Source of the DNA: Prosopocoilus inquinatus
Lineage: Eukaryota; Arthropoda; Insecta; Coleoptera; Lucanidae
Direction of reading: 5' to 3'
Length of the DNA: 64,000 bases
Assembly: GCA_036172665.1 (NCBI GenBank)
Contig: JAYKNF010000037.1
Span: 62,001 to 126,000, forward strand
Shown: positions 10,304-23,556 of the stretch, one piece after another
How positions within the stretch are numbered: position 1 is the first letter of the stretch
Layout of the letters: the number at the start of each line of letters is the position of its first letter
Position numbers and translations under genes: made by a program
Notes under the pieces: generated by a model
Told to the model about the DNA's origin: nothing
Seen by the model: only the letters and a program-made list of their open reading frames with translations
Databases searched by the model: none

Positions 10304-13300
10304 TCGGACGCAGCAGAAGCTGGAAATAGTTTTAAACGAAACAACACGCATTAGCGTTGTTCCTGTGATGTATCTAATCGATCCTTACTCATCTATCATG
10401 TTATTTGGCGTTTCGATGGACTCCATTAGCTCTGATGTGAGATACGACGTTTTTGGACGCAGCAGGAGCTGGAAATAGTTTTAAACGAAACAACACGTAT
10501 TAGCGTTGTTCCTGTGCTGTATCTAATCGATCCTTACTCATCTATCATGTTATTTGGCGTTTCGATGGACTCCAGTAGCTCTGATGTGAGATACGACGTT
10601 TTCGGACGCAGCAGAAGCTGGAAATAGTTTTAAACGAAACAACACGCATTAGCGTCTTTCCTGTGATGTATCTAATCGATCCTTACTCATCTATCATGTT
10701 ATTTGACGTTTGGACGGACTCCAGTAACTCTGATGTGAGATACAATGTTATCGGACGCAGCAGAAGCTGGAAATAGTTTTGAACGAAACAACACGTATTA
10801 GCGTTGTTCCTGTGATGTATCTAAACGATCCTTACTTATCTAACATGTTATTTGACGTTTGGATGGACTCCAGTAAGTCTGATGTGAGATACAAAGTTTT
10901 TGGACGCAGCAGGAGCTAGAAATAGTTTTAAACGAAACAACACGTATTAGCGTTGTTCCTGTGATGTATCTAATCGATTCTTACTTATCTAACATGTTAT
11001 TTGCCGTTTGCATGGACTCCAGTAACTCTGATGAGAGATACGACGTTTTCGGACGCAGCAGAAGCTGGAAATAGTTTTGAACGAAACAACACGTATTAGC
11101 GTTGTTCCTGTGATGTATCTAATCGATCCTTACTCATCTATCATGTTATTTGACGTTTCGATGGACTCCAGTAACTCTAATGTGAGAAACGAAATTTTCG
11201 GACGCAGCAGAAGCTGGAAATAGTTTTAAACGAAACAACACGCATTAGCGTTGTTCCTGTGATGTATCTAATTGATCCTTACTTATCTATCATGTTACTT
11301 GACGTTTGGATGGACTCCAGTAACCCTGACATGAGATACGAAGTTCTCGGACGCAGCAGAAGCTGGAAATAGTTTTAAACGAAACAACACGCATTAGCGT
11401 TGTTCCTGTGATGTATCTAATCGATCCTTACTCATCTATCATGTTATTTGGCGTTTCGATGGACTCCAGTAACTCTGATGAGAGATACAAAGATTTCGGG
11501 CGCAGCAGAAGCTGGAAATAGATTTGAACGAAACAACACGCATTAGCGTTGTTCCTGTGATGTATCTAAACGATCCTTACTTATCTAACATGTTATTTGA
11601 CGTTTGGATGGACTCCAGTAAGTCTGATGTGAGATACAAAGTCTTTGGACGCAGCAGGAGCTGGAAATAGTTTGAAACGAAACAACACGTATTAGCGTTG
11701 TTCCTGTGCTGTATCTAATCGATCCTTACTTATCTATCATGTTATTTGACGTTTCGATGGACTCCAGTAACTCTGATGAGAGATACGACGTTTTCGGACG
11801 CAGCAGAAACTGGAAATAGTTTTAAACGAAACAACACGTATTAGCGTTGTTCCTGTAATGTATCTAATCGATCCTTACTCATCTATCATGTTACTTGACG
11901 TTTGGACGGACTCCAGTAACTCTGATGTGAGATACAAAGTTATCGGACGCAGCAGAAGCTGGAAATAGTTTTAAACGAAACAACACGCATTAGCGTTGTT
12001 CCTGTGATGTATCTAATCGATCCTTACTTATCTATCATGTTATTTGACGTTTGGATGGACTCCAGTAGCTCTGATGTGAGATACGACGTTTTTGGACGCA
12101 GCAGGAGCTGGAAATAGTTTTAAACGAAACAACACGTATTAGCGTTGTTCCTGTGCTGTATCTAATCGATCCTTACTCATCTATCATGTTATTTGGCGTT
12201 TCGATGGACTCCAGTAGCTCTGATGTGAAATACGACGTTTTCGGACGCAGCAGAAGCTGGAAATAGTTTTAAACGAAACAACACGTATTAGCGTTGTTCC
12301 TGTGATGTATCTAAACGATCCTTACTTATCTAACATGTTATTTGACGTTTGGATGGACTCCAGTAAGTCTGATGTGAGTTACAAAGTTTTTGGACGCAGC
12401 AGGAGCTAGAAATAGTTTTAAACGAAACAACACGTATTAGCGTTGTTCCTGTGCTGTATCTAATCGATCCTTACTCATCTATCCTGTTATTTGACGTTTG
12501 GACGGACTCCAGTAACTCTGATGTGAGATACAATGTTATCGGACGCAGCAGAAGCTGGAAATAGTTTTGAACCAAACAACACGTATTAGCGTTGTTCCTG
12601 TGATGTATCTAAACGATCCTTACTTACCTAACATGTTATTTGACGTTTGGATGGACTCCAGTAACTCTGATGTGATATACGACGTTTTCGGACGCAGCAG
12701 CACCTGGAAACAGTTTTAAACGAAACAACACATATTAGCGTTGTTCCTGTGATGTATCTAATCGATCCTTACTCATCTATCATGTTATTTGACGTTTGGA
12801 CGGTCTCCAGTAACTCTGATGTGAGATACAAAGTTATCGGACGCAGCAGAAGCTGGAAATAGTTTTGAACGAAACAACACGTATTAGCGTTGTTCCTGTG
12901 CTGTATCTAATCGATCCTTACTCATCTATCATGTTATTTGACGTTTGGATGGACTCCAGTAACTCTGATGAGAGATACAAAGATTTCGGGCGCAGCAGAA
13001 GCTGGAAATAGATTTGAACGAAACAACACGCATTAGCGTTGTTCCTGTGATGTATCTAATCGATCCTTACTTATCTAACATGTTATTTGACGTTTCGATG
13101 GACTCCAGTAACTCTGATGAGAGATACGACGTTTTCGGACGCAGCAGAAGCTGGAAATAGTTTTAAACGAAACAACACGTATTAGCGTTGTTCCTGTGCT
13201 GTATCTAATCGATCCTTACTTATCTATCATGTTATTTGACGTTTCGATGGACTCCAGTAACTCTGATGAGAGATACGACGTTTTCGGACGCAGCAGAAGC
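10304..13300 (+). repeat. Inverted repeat tract I, right arm
   Basis: This is the right counterpart of 4344-7340. It carries the rare markers CATTAGCTCT, GCGTCTTTCC, GATTCTTAC, GTTACTTGAC, CACCTGGAAACAG and the GATTTCGGGCGCAGC plus GATTTGAACG monomer, in mirror order. Rare variants kept in order over about 20 monomers show copying of one block rather than chance similarity between units. Confidence 0.85.
11040..12270 (+). repeat. Family A block duplicated 43 monomers downstream
   Basis: This block matches about 17447-18677 with an exact offset of 6407 (43 x 149), checked at TGTGAGAAAC (11181 and 17588) and at the GACGTTTTTGGACGCAG monomer. It contains the rare GTTACTTGAC, GATTTCGGGCGC and AAAGTCTTTGG monomers in the same order. 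Both copies are also mirrored in the left arm, so the block exists at least three times. Confidence 0.8.
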
Positions 13301-14054
13301 TGGAAATAGTTTTAAACGAAACAACACGTATTAGCGTTGTTTCTGTGATGTATCTAATCGATCCTTACTTATCTATCATGTTATTTGACGTTTGGATGTA
13401 CTCCAGTAACCCTGACGTGAGATACGAAGTTCTCGGACGCAGCAGAAGCTGGAAATAGTTTTAAACGAAACAACACGCATTAGCGTTGTTCCTGTGATGT
13501 ATCTAATCGATCCTTACTCATCTATCATGTTATTTGGCGTTTCGATGGACTCCAGTAACTCTGATGTGAGATACAAAGTTATCGGACGCAGCAGAAGCTG
13601 GAAATAGTTTTGAACGAAACAACACGTATTAGCCTTGTTCCTGTGATGTATCTAAACGATCCTTACTTATCTAACATGTTATTTGACGTTTGGATGGACT
13701 AAAGTAAGTCTGATGTGAGATACAAAGTTTTTGGACGCAGCAGGAGTTAGAAATAGTTTTAAAAGAAACAACACGTATTAGCGTTGTTCCTGTGCTGTAT
13801 CTAATCGATCCTTACTTATCTATCATGTTATTTGACGTTTCGATGGACTCCAGTAACTCTGATGTGAGATGCGACGTTCTCGGACGCGGCAGAAGCTGGA
13901 AATAGTTTTAAACGAAACAACACGTATTAGCGTTGTTCCTGTGATGTATCTAATCGATCCTTACTCATTTATCATGTTATTTGACGTTTGGACGGACTCC
14001 AGTACCTCTGAAGAGAGATACAAAGTTCTCGGACGCAGTAGAAGCTGGAAATAG
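13300..14054 (+). repeat. Inverted repeat tract II, right arm
   Basis: This is the mirror of 2253-3007. It includes a monomer with TTTTAAAAGAAAC that matches TTTCTTTTAAAAC on the left, and GGATGGACTAAAG with AGCCTTG. A similar CTAAAGTAAG and AGCCTTG pair recurs near 15115-15200, so the block was also duplicated within the right arm. Confidence 0.82.
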
Positions 14055-15909
14055 TTTTGAACGAAACAACACGTATTAGCGTTGTTCCTGTGATGTATCT
14101 AAACGATCCTTACTTATCTAACATGTTATTTGGCGTTTCGATGGACTCCAGTAACTCTGATGTGAGATACAAAGTTATCGGACGCAGCAGAAGCTGGAAA
14201 TAGTTTTGAACGAAACAACACGTATTAGCGTTGTTCCTGTGATGTATCTAAACGATCCTTACTTATCTAACATGTTATTTGACGTTTGGATGGACTCCAG
14301 TAAGTCTGATGTGAGATACAAAGTTTTTGGACGCAGCAGGAGTTAGAAATAGTTTTAAACGAAACAACACGTATTAGCGTTGTTCCTGTGCTGTATCTAA
14401 TCGATCCTTACTTATCTATCATGTTATTTGACGTTTCGATGGACTCCAGTAACTCTGATGTGAGATGCGACGTTCTCGGACGCAGCAGAAGCTGGAAATA
14501 GTTTTAAACGAAACAACACGTATTAGCGTTGTTCCTGTGATGTATCTAATCGATCCTTACTCATCTATCATGTTATTTGACGTTTGGACGGACTCCAGTA
14601 CCTCTGATGAGAGATACGAAGTTCTCGGACGCAGTAGAAACTGGAAATAGTTTTGAACGAAACAACACTTATTAGCGTTGTTCCTGTGATGTATCTAAAC
14701 GATCCTTACTTATCTAACATGTTATTTGCCGTTTGCATGGACTCCAGTAAGTCTGATGTGAGATACGACGTTTTCGGACGCAGCAGAAGCTGGAAATAGT
14801 TTTAAACGAAACAACACGCATTAGCGTTGTTCCTGTGATGTATCTAATCGATCCTTACTTATCTATCATGTTATTTGGCGTTTCGATGGACTCCAGTAGC
14901 TCTGATGTGAGATACGACGTTTTCGGACGCAGCAGAAGCTGGAAATAGTTTTAAACGAAACAACACGCATTAGCGTCTTTCCTGTGATGTATCTAATCGA
15001 TCCTTACTCATCTATCATGTTATTTGACGTTTGGACGGACTCCAGTAACTCTGATGTGAGATACAATGTTATCGGACGCAGCAGAAGCTGGAAATAGTTT
15101 TGAACGAAACAACACGTATTAGCCTTGTTCCTGTGATGTATCTAAACGATCCTTACTTATCTAACATGTTATTTGACGTTTGGATGGACTAAAGTAAGTC
15201 TGATGTGAGATACAAAGTTTTCGGACGCAGCAAGAGCTAGAAATAGTTTTAAACGAAACAACACGTATTAGCGTTGTTCCTGTGCTGTATCTAATCGATC
15301 CTTACTCATCTATCATATTATTTGGCGTTTCGATGGACTCCAGTAGCTCTGATGTGAGATACGACGTTTTCGGACGCAGCAGAAGCTGGAAATAGTTTTA
15401 AACGAAACAACACGCATTAGCGTCTTTCCTGTGATGTATCTAATCGATCCTTACTCATCTATCATGTTATTTGACGTTTGGACGGACTCCAGTAACTCTG
15501 ATGTGAGATACAATGTTATCGGACGCAGCAGAAGCTGGAAATAGTTTTGAACGAAACAACACGTATTAGCGTTGTTCCTGTGATGTATCTAAACGATCCT
15601 TACTTATCTAACAAGCTATTTGACGTTTGGATGGACTCCAGTAAGTCTGATGTGAGATACAAAGTTTTTGGACGCAGCAAGAGCTAGAAATAGTTTTAAA
15701 CGAAACAACACGTATTAGCGTTGTTCCTGTGCTGTATCTAATCGATCCTTACTTATCTATCATGTTATTTGACGTTTCGATGGACTCCAGTAACTCTGAT
15801 GTGAGATACGACGTTTTCGGACGCAGCAGAAGCTGGAAATAGTTTTAAACGAAACAACACGTATTAGCGTTGTTCCTGTGATGTATCTAATCGATCCTTA
15901 CTCATCTAT

Positions 15910-16753
15910 CCTGTTATTTGACGTTTGGACGGACTCCAGTAACTCTGATGCGAGATACGACGTTTTCGGACGCAGCAGAAGCTGGAAATAGTTTTAAACG
16001 AGACAACACGCATTAGCGTTGTTCCTGTGATGTATCTAATCGATCCTTACTTATCTATCATGTTATTTGACGTTTGGATGGACTCCAGTAACCCTGACGT
16101 GAGATACGAAGTTCTCGGACGCAGCAGAAGCTGGAAATAGTTTTAAACGAAACAACACGCATTAGCGTTGTTCCTGTGATGTATCTAATCGATCCTTACT
16201 TATCTATCATGTTATTTGACGTTTCGATGGACTCCAGTAACTCTGATGTGAGATGCGACGTTCTCGGACGCAGCAGAAGCTGGAAATAGTTTTAAACGAA
16301 ACAACACGTATTAGCGTTGTTCCTGTGATGTATCTAATCGATCCTTACTCATCTATCATGTTATTTGACGTTTGGACGGACTCCAGTACCTCTGATGAGA
16401 GATACAAAGTTCTCGGACGCAGTAGAAGCTGGAAATAGTTTTGAACGAAACAATACGTATTAGCGTTGTTCCTGTGATGTATCTAAACGATCCTTACTTA
16501 TCTAACGTGTTATTTGCCGTTTGCATGGACTCCAGTAAGTCTGATGTGAGATACGACGTTTTCGGACGCAGCAGAAGCTGGAAATAGTTTTAAACGAAAC
16601 AACACGCATTAGCGTTGTTCCTGTGATGTATCTAATCGATCCTTACTTATCTATCATGTTATTTGACGTTTGGATGGACTCCAGTAAGTCTGATGTGAGA
16701 TACGACGTTTTCGGACGCAGCAGAAGCTGGAAATAGTTTTAAACGAAACAACA
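15910..16753 (+). repeat. Inverted repeat tract III, right arm
   Basis: This is the mirror of 1-844. It includes CAATACGTATTAG, matching the unusual CGTATTGTTTCG at about 297-307 on the left. Position 16753 corresponds to base 1 of the window. The mirror continues beyond it, now best matched by 7298 downward, which implies left-arm sequence outside the window. Confidence 0.8.
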
Positions 16754-18670
16754 CGCATTAGCGTTGTTCCTGTGATGTATCTAATCGATCCTTACTCATC
16801 TATCATGTTATTTGGCGTTTCGATGGACTCCATTAGCTCTGATGTGAGATACGACGTTTTCGGACGCAGCAGAAGCTGGAAATAGTTTTAAACGAAACAA
16901 CACGCATTAGCGTCTTTCCTGTGATGTATCTAATCGATCCTTACTCATCTATCATGTTATTTGACGTTTGGACGGACTCCAGTAACTCTGATGTGAGATA
17001 CAATGTTATCGGACGCAGCAGAAGCTGGAAATAGTTTTGAACGAAACAACACGTATTAGCGTTGTTCCTGTGATGTATCTAAACGATCCTTACTTATCTA
17101 ACATGTTATTTGACGTTTGGATGGACTCCAGTAAGTCTGATGTGAGATACAAAGTTTTTGGACGCAGCAGGAGCTAGAAATAGTTTTAAACGAAGCAACA
17201 CGTATTAGCGTTGTTCCTGTGATGTATCTAATCGATTCTTACTTATCTAACATGTTATTTGCCGTTTGCATGGACTCCAGTAAGTCTGATGTGAGATACG
17301 ACGTTTTCGGACGCAGCAGAAGCTGGAAATAGTTTTAAACGAAACAACACGTATTAGCGTTGTTCCTGTGATGTATCTAATCGATCCTTACTCATCTATC
17401 CTGTCATTTGACGTTTGAACGGACTCCAGTAACTCTGATGAGAGATACGACGTTTTCGGACGCAGCAGAAGCTGGAAATAGTTTTGAACGAAACAACACG
17501 TATTAGCGTTGTTCCTGTGATGTATCTAAACGATCCTTACTCATCTATCATGTTATTTGACGTTTCGATGGACTCCAGTAACTCTAATGTGAGAAACGAA
17601 ATTTTCGGACGCAGCAGAAGCTGGAAATAGTTTTAAACGAAACAACACGCATTAGCGTTGTTCCTGTGATGTATCTAATTGATCCTTACTTATCTATCAT
17701 GTTACTTGACGTTTGGATGGACTCCAGTAACCCTGACATGAGATACGAAGTTCTCGGACGCAGCAGAAGCTGGAAATAGTTTTAAACGAAACAACACGCA
17801 TTAGCGTTGTTCCTGTGATGTATCTAATCGATCCTTACTCATCTATCATGTTATTTGGCGTTTCGATGGACTCCAGTAACTCTGATGAGAGATACAAAGA
17901 TTTCGGGCGCAGCAGAAGCTGGAAATAGATTTGAACGAAACAACACGCATTAGCGTTGTTCCTGTGATGTATCTAAACGATCCTTACTTATCTAACATGT
18001 TATTTGACGTTTGGATGGACTCCAGTAAGTCTGATGTGAGATACAAAGTCTTTGGACGCAGCAGGAGCTGGAAATAGTTTTAAACGAAACAACACGTATT
18101 AGCGTTGTTCCTGTGCTGTATCTAATCGATCCTTACTTATCTATCATGTTATTTGACGTTTCGATGGACTCCAGTAACTCTGATGAGAGATACGACGTTT
18201 TCGGACGCAGCAGAAGCTGGAAATAGTTTTAAACGAAACAACACGTATTAGCGTTGTTCCTGTAATGTATCTAATCGATCCTTACTCATCTATCATGTTA
18301 CTTGACGTTTGGACGGACTCCAGTAACTCTGATGTGAGATACAAAGTTATCGGACGCAGCAGAAGCTGGAAATAGTTTTAAACGAAACAACACGCATTAG
18401 CGTTGTTCCTGTGATGTATCTAATCGATCCTTACTTATCTATCATGTTATTTGACGTTTGGATGGACTCCAGTAGCTCTGATGTGAGATACGACGTTTTT
18501 GGACGCAGCAGGAGCTGGAAATAGTTTTAAACGAAACAACACGTATTAGCGTTGTTCCTGTGCTGTATCTAATCGATCCTTACTCATCTATCATGTTATT
18601 TGGCGTTTCGATGGACTCCAGTAGCTCTGATGTGAGATACGACGTTTTCGGACGCAGCAGAAGCTGGAAA
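16450..18670 (+). repeat. Second inverted copy of 5381-7600
   Basis: Coordinates sum to 23902 over the middle and to 24051 at both ends because of single-monomer indels. CTGTCATTTG (17401-17410) pairs with CAAATGACAG (6492-6501), and TACAAAGTCTTTGGA (18042-18056) pairs with 5846-5860. The CTAATGTGAGAAACG monomer (about 17583) pairs with about 6304-6318. The match ends near 18670, about 180 bp before family A gives way to family B. Confidence 0.83.
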
Positions 18671-18855
18671 TAGTTTTAAACGAAACAACACGCATTAGCG
18701 TCTTTCCTGTGATGTATCTAATCGATCCTTACTCATCTATCATGTTATTTGACGTTTGGACGGACTCCAGTAACTCTGATGTGAGATACAATGTTATCGG
18801 ACGCAGCAGAAGCTGGAAATAGTTTTAAACGAAACAACACGCATTAGCGTCTTTC

Positions 18856-18891
18856 CTGTGATGTATCTAATCGATCCTTACTCATCTATCA
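18856..18891 (+). other. Family A to family B switch inside one monomer
   Basis: The unit here begins with the family A tag GCGTCTTTCC (18846-18855) and continues with family B tags: TTACTTTACG from about 18894, then GATATGAAATAC, then AACTCGCATTAGCGATG. The 149-bp phase is kept across the switch. Downstream of it, ACTATG variants and GCGATGTTCC become frequent and the family A tags GTGCTGTATC and GATGAGAGATAC disappear. An unequal crossover or break-induced copying event within a monomer is the simplest reading. Confidence 0.8.
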
Positions 18892-21870
18892 TGTTACTTT
18901 ACGTTTGGATGGACTCCAGTAACTCTGATATGAAATACAAAGTTTTTGGACGCAGCAGGAGCTGGAAATAGTTTTAAACGAAACAACTCGCATTAGCGAT
19001 GTTCCTGTGATGTATCTAATCGATCCTTACTCATCTATCATGTTATTTTACGTTTGGATGGACTCCAGTAACTCTGATGTGAGATACAAAGTTTTTGGAC
19101 GCAGCAGGAGCTGGAAATAGTTTTAAACGAAACAACACGTATTAGCGTTGTTCCTGTGATGGTTCTAATCGATCCTTACTTATCTACTATGTTATTTGAA
19201 GTTTCGATGGACTCCAGTAACTCTGATGTGAGATACGAAATTTTCGGACGCAGCAGAAGCTGGAAATAGTTTTAAACGAAACAACACGCATTAGCGTTGT
19301 TCCTGTGATGTATCTAATCGATCCTTACTCATCTATCATGTTATTTGACGTTTCGATGGACTCTAGTAATTCTGAAGTGAGATACGAAGTTTTTGGACGC
19401 AGCAGGAGCTGGAAATAGTTTTAAACGAAACAACACGTATTAGCGTTGTTCCTGTGATGTATCTAATCGATCCTTACTTATCTACTATGTTATTTGACGT
19501 TTCGATGGACTCCAGTAACTCTGATGTGAGATGCGAAATTTTCGGACGCAGCAGAAGCTGCAAATAGTTTTAAATGAAACAACACGCATTAGCGTTGTTC
19601 CTGTGATGTATCTAATCGATCCTTACTCATCTATCATGTTATTTGACGTTTCGATGGACTCTAGTAACTCTGATGTGAGATACGAAGTTTTTGGACGCAG
19701 CAGGAGCTGGAAATAGTTTCAAACGAAACAACACGTATTAGCGTTGTTCCTGTGATGTATCTAATCGATCCTTACTCATCTATCATGTTATTTGACGTTT
19801 GGATGGACTCCAGTAACTCTGATGTGAGATACAAAGTTCTCGGACGCAGCAGTAGCTGGAAATAGTTTTGAACGAAACAACACGTATTAGCGTTGTTCCT
19901 GTGATGTATCTAAGCGATCCTTACTTATCTAACATGTTATTTGACGTTTGGATGGACTCCAGTAACTCTGATGTGAGATACGACGTTTTCGGACGCAGCA
20001 GAAGCTGGAAATAGTTTTAAACGAAACAACACGCATTAGCGATGTTCCTGTGATGTATCCAATCGATCCTTACTCATCTATCATGTTATTTGTCGTTTCG
20101 ATGGACTCCAGTAACTCTTATGTGAGATACGACGTTTTCGGACGCAGCAGAAGCTGGAAATAGTCTTAAACGAAACAACACGTATTAGCGTTGTTCCTGT
20201 GATGTATCTAATCGATCCTTACTTATCTACTATGTTATTTGACGTTTCGATGGACTCCAGTAACTCTGATGTGAGATGCGAAATTTTCGGACGCAGCAGT
20301 AGCTGGAAATAGTTTTGAACGAAACAACACGTATTAGCGTTGTTCCTGTGATGTATCTAATCGATCCTTACTCATCTATCATGTTATTTGACGTTTCGAT
20401 GGACTCTAGTAATTCTGAAGTGAGATACGGAGTTTTTGGACGCAGCAGGAGCTGGAAATAGTTTTAAACGAAACAACACGTATTAGCGTTGTTCCTGTGA
20501 TGTATCTAATCGATCCTTACTTATCTACTATGTTATTTGACGTTTCGATGGACTCCAGTAACTCTGATGTGAGATGCGAAATTTTCGGACGCAGCAGAAG
20601 CTGCAAATAGTTTTAAATGAAACAACACGCATTAGCGTTGTTCCTGTGATGTATCTAATCGATCCTTACTCATCTATCATGTTATTTGACGTTTCGATGG
20701 ACTCTAGTAACTCTGATGTGATACGAAGTTTTTGGACGCAGCAGGAGCTGGAAATAGTTTTAAACGAAACAACACGTATTAGCGTTGTTCCTGTGATGTA
20801 TCTAATCGATCCTTACTCATCTATCATGTTATTTGACGTTTGGATGGACTCCAGTAACTCTGATGTGAGATACAAAGTTCTCGGACGCAGCAGAAGCTGG
20901 AAATAGTTTTGAACGAAACAACACGTATTAGCGTTGTTCCTGTGATGTATCTAAGCGATCCTTACTTATCTAACATGTTATTTGACGTTTGGATGGACTC
21001 CAGTAACTCTGATGTAAGATACAAAGTTCTCGGACGCAGCAGTAGCTGGAAATAGTTTTGAACGAAACAACACGTATTAGCGTTGTTCCTGTGATGTATC
21101 TAAGCAATCCTTACTCATCTATCATGTTATTTTACGTTTGGATGGACTCCAGTAACTCTGATATGAGATACAAAGTTTTTGGACGCAGCAGAAGCTGGAA
21201 ATAGTTTTAAACGAGACAACAAGCATTAGCGATGTTCCTGTGATGTATCTAATCGATCCTTACTCATTTATCATGTTATTTTACGTTTGGATGGACTCCA
21301 GTAACTCTGATGTGAGATACAAAGTTCTCGGACGCAGCAGAAGCTGGAAATAGTTTTGAACGAAACAACACGTATTAGCGTTGTTCCTGTGATGTATCTA
21401 ATCGATCCTTACTTATCTACTATGTTATTTGACGTTTCGATGGACTCCAGTAACTCTGATGTGAGATACGAAATTTTCGGACGCAGCAGAAGCTGGAAAT
21501 AGTTTTAAACGAAACAACACGCATTAGCGTTGTTCCTGTGATGTATCTAAACGATCCTTACTTATCTAACATGTTATTTGACGTTTGGATGGACTCCAGT
21601 AAGTCTGATGTGAGATACGACATTTTCGGACGCAGCAGCAACTAGAAATAGTTTTAAACGAAACAACACGTATTAGCGTTGTTCCTGTGATGTATCCAAT
21701 CGATCCTTACTTATCTACTATGTTATTTGACGTTTCGATGGACTCCAGTAACTCTGATGTGAGATACGAAATTTTCGGACGCAGCAGAAGCTGGAAATAG
21801 TTTTAAACGAAACAACACGCATTAGCGTTGTTCCTGTGATGTATCTAATCGATCCTTACTCATCTATCAT
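18885..21870 (+). repeat. Family B 20-monomer block, copy 1
   Basis: This block matches about 25087-28072 at an offset of 6202, which is 42 monomers minus 56 bp. The 56 bp is fully explained by four intervening small deletions (2+2+26+26). Shared rare variants include TGATGGTTCTAATCG (about 19156), TTTGAAGTTTCG, and GATACGGAG (20424 and 26626). The first copy starts at the A/B switch. Confidence 0.82.
20480..21640 (+). repeat. 13-monomer direct duplication, first copy
   Basis: This block repeats at about 22415-23460 with an offset of 1935 (13 x 149 minus 2). Both copies share a 2-bp deletion after CTGATGTG (20720/20721 and 22655/22656) and the AACAAGCATTAGCGATG monomer. The same deletion is found again at 26922/26923 and 39287/39288, so all four descend from one event. 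Confidence 0.82.
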
Positions 21871-23540
21871 GTTATTTGACGTTTGGACGGACACCAGTAA
21901 CTCTGATGTGAGATACAAAGTTCTAGGACGCAGCAGAAGCTGGAAATAGTTTTGAACGAAACAACACGTATTAGCGTTGTTCCTGTGATGTATCTAAACG
22001 ATCGTTACTTATCTAACATGTTATTTGACGTTTGGATGGACTCCAGTAACTCTGATGTGAGACACAAAGTTCTCGGACGCAGCAGTAGCTGGAAATAGTT
22101 TTGAACGAAACAACACGTATTAGCGTTGTTCCTGTGATGTATCTAAGCGATCCTTACTTATCTAACATGTTATTTGACGTTTGGATGGACTCCAGTAACT
22201 CTGATGTGAGATACGACGTTTTCGGACGCAGCAGAAGCTGGAAATAGTTCTAAACGAAACAACACGCATTAGCGATGTTCCTGTGATGTATCTAATCGAT
22301 CCTTACTCATCTATCATGTTATTTGTCGTTTCGATGGACTCCAGTAACTCTTATGTGAGATACGACGTTTTCGGACGCAGCAGAAGCTGGAAATAGTCTT
22401 AAACGAAACAACACGTATTAGCGTTGTTCCTGTGATGTATCTAATCGATCCTTACTTATCTACTATGTTATTTGACGTTTCGATGGACTCCAGTAACTCT
22501 GATGTGAGATGCGAAATTTTCGGACGCAGCAGAAGCTGCAAATAGTTTTAAATGAAACAACACGCATTAGCGTTGTTCCTGTGATGTATCTAATCGATCC
22601 TTACTCATCTATCATGTTATTTGACGTTTCGATGGACTCTAGTAACTCTGATGTGATACGAAGTTTTTGGACGCAGCAGGAGCTGGAAATAGTTTTAAAC
22701 GAAACAACACGTATTAGCGTTGTTCCTGTGATGTATCTAATCGATCCTTACTCATCTATCATGTTATTTGACGTTTGGATGGACTCCAGTAACTCTGATG
22801 TGAGATACAAAGTTCTCGGACGCAGCAGAAGCTGGAAATAGTTTTGAACGAAACAACACGTATTAGCGTTGTTCCTGTGATGTATCTAAGCGATCCTTAC
22901 TTATCTAACATGTTATTTGACGTTTGGATGGACTCCAGTAACTCTGATGTAAGATACAAAGTTCTCGGACGCAGCAGTAGCTGGAAATAGTTTTGAACGA
23001 AACAACACGTATTAGCGTTGTTCCTGTGATGTATCTAAGCAATCCTTACTCATCTATCATGTTATTTTACGTTTGGATGGACTCCAGTAACTCTGATATG
23101 AGATACAAAGTTTTTGGACGCAGCAGAAGCTGGAAATAGTTTTAAACGAAACAACAAGCATTAGCGATGTTCCTGTGATGTATCTAATCGATCCTTACTC
23201 ATTTATCATGTTATTTTACGTTTGGATGGACTCCAGTAACTCTGATGTGAGATACAAAGTTCTCGGACGCAGCAGAAGCTGGAAATAGTTTTGAACGAAA
23301 CAACACGTATTAGCGTTGTTCCTGTGATGTATCTAATCGATCCTTACTTATCTACTATGTTATTTGACGTTTCGATGGACTCCAGTAACTCTGATGTGAG
23401 ATACGAAATTTTCGGACGCAGCAGAAGCTGGAAATAGTTTTAAACGAAACAACACGCATTAGCGTTGTTCCTGTGATGTATCTAATCGATCCTTACTTAT
23501 CTACTATGTTATTTGACGTTTCGATGGACTCCAGTAACTC

Positions 23541-23556
23541 TGATGTGGAGCTGGAA
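23541..23556 (+). other. 26-bp deletion within a monomer, copy 1
   Basis: CTCTGATGTG is joined directly to GAGCTGGAAATAG at 23547/23548. The 26 bases covering AGATAC, the variable box and GGACGCAGCAG are missing, leaving a 123-bp unit. A longer open frame (23473-23703) arises because the deletion changes the reading phase. Confidence 0.9.

Larger units (their letters stand above)
9141..18860 (+). repeat. Family A monomers in plus orientation
   Basis: About 65 monomers carry the same variant set as the left arm: GTGCTGTATC, TTTGGCGTTTCG, GCCGTTTGCATGG, GATGAGAGATAC and GCGTCTTTCC. Most of it aligns as reverse complement to 1-7600. It also holds direct duplications, such as a 9-monomer one (about 9181 onward matching 10522 onward) and a 43-monomer one (about 11040-12270 matching 17447-18677). 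No gene is present. Open frames at 13869-14054, 14465-14650 and 16253-16438 are repeat artefacts. Confidence 0.93.

Noticed and set aside
19150..19180. Pol III B-box-like sequence (GGTTCTAATCGATCC) suggesting a tRNA-derived repeat
   Set aside because: It is a single-copy-lineage variant of GATGTATCTAATCGATCC, lacks the GTTCGA core, and no A box or tRNA fold accompanies it.
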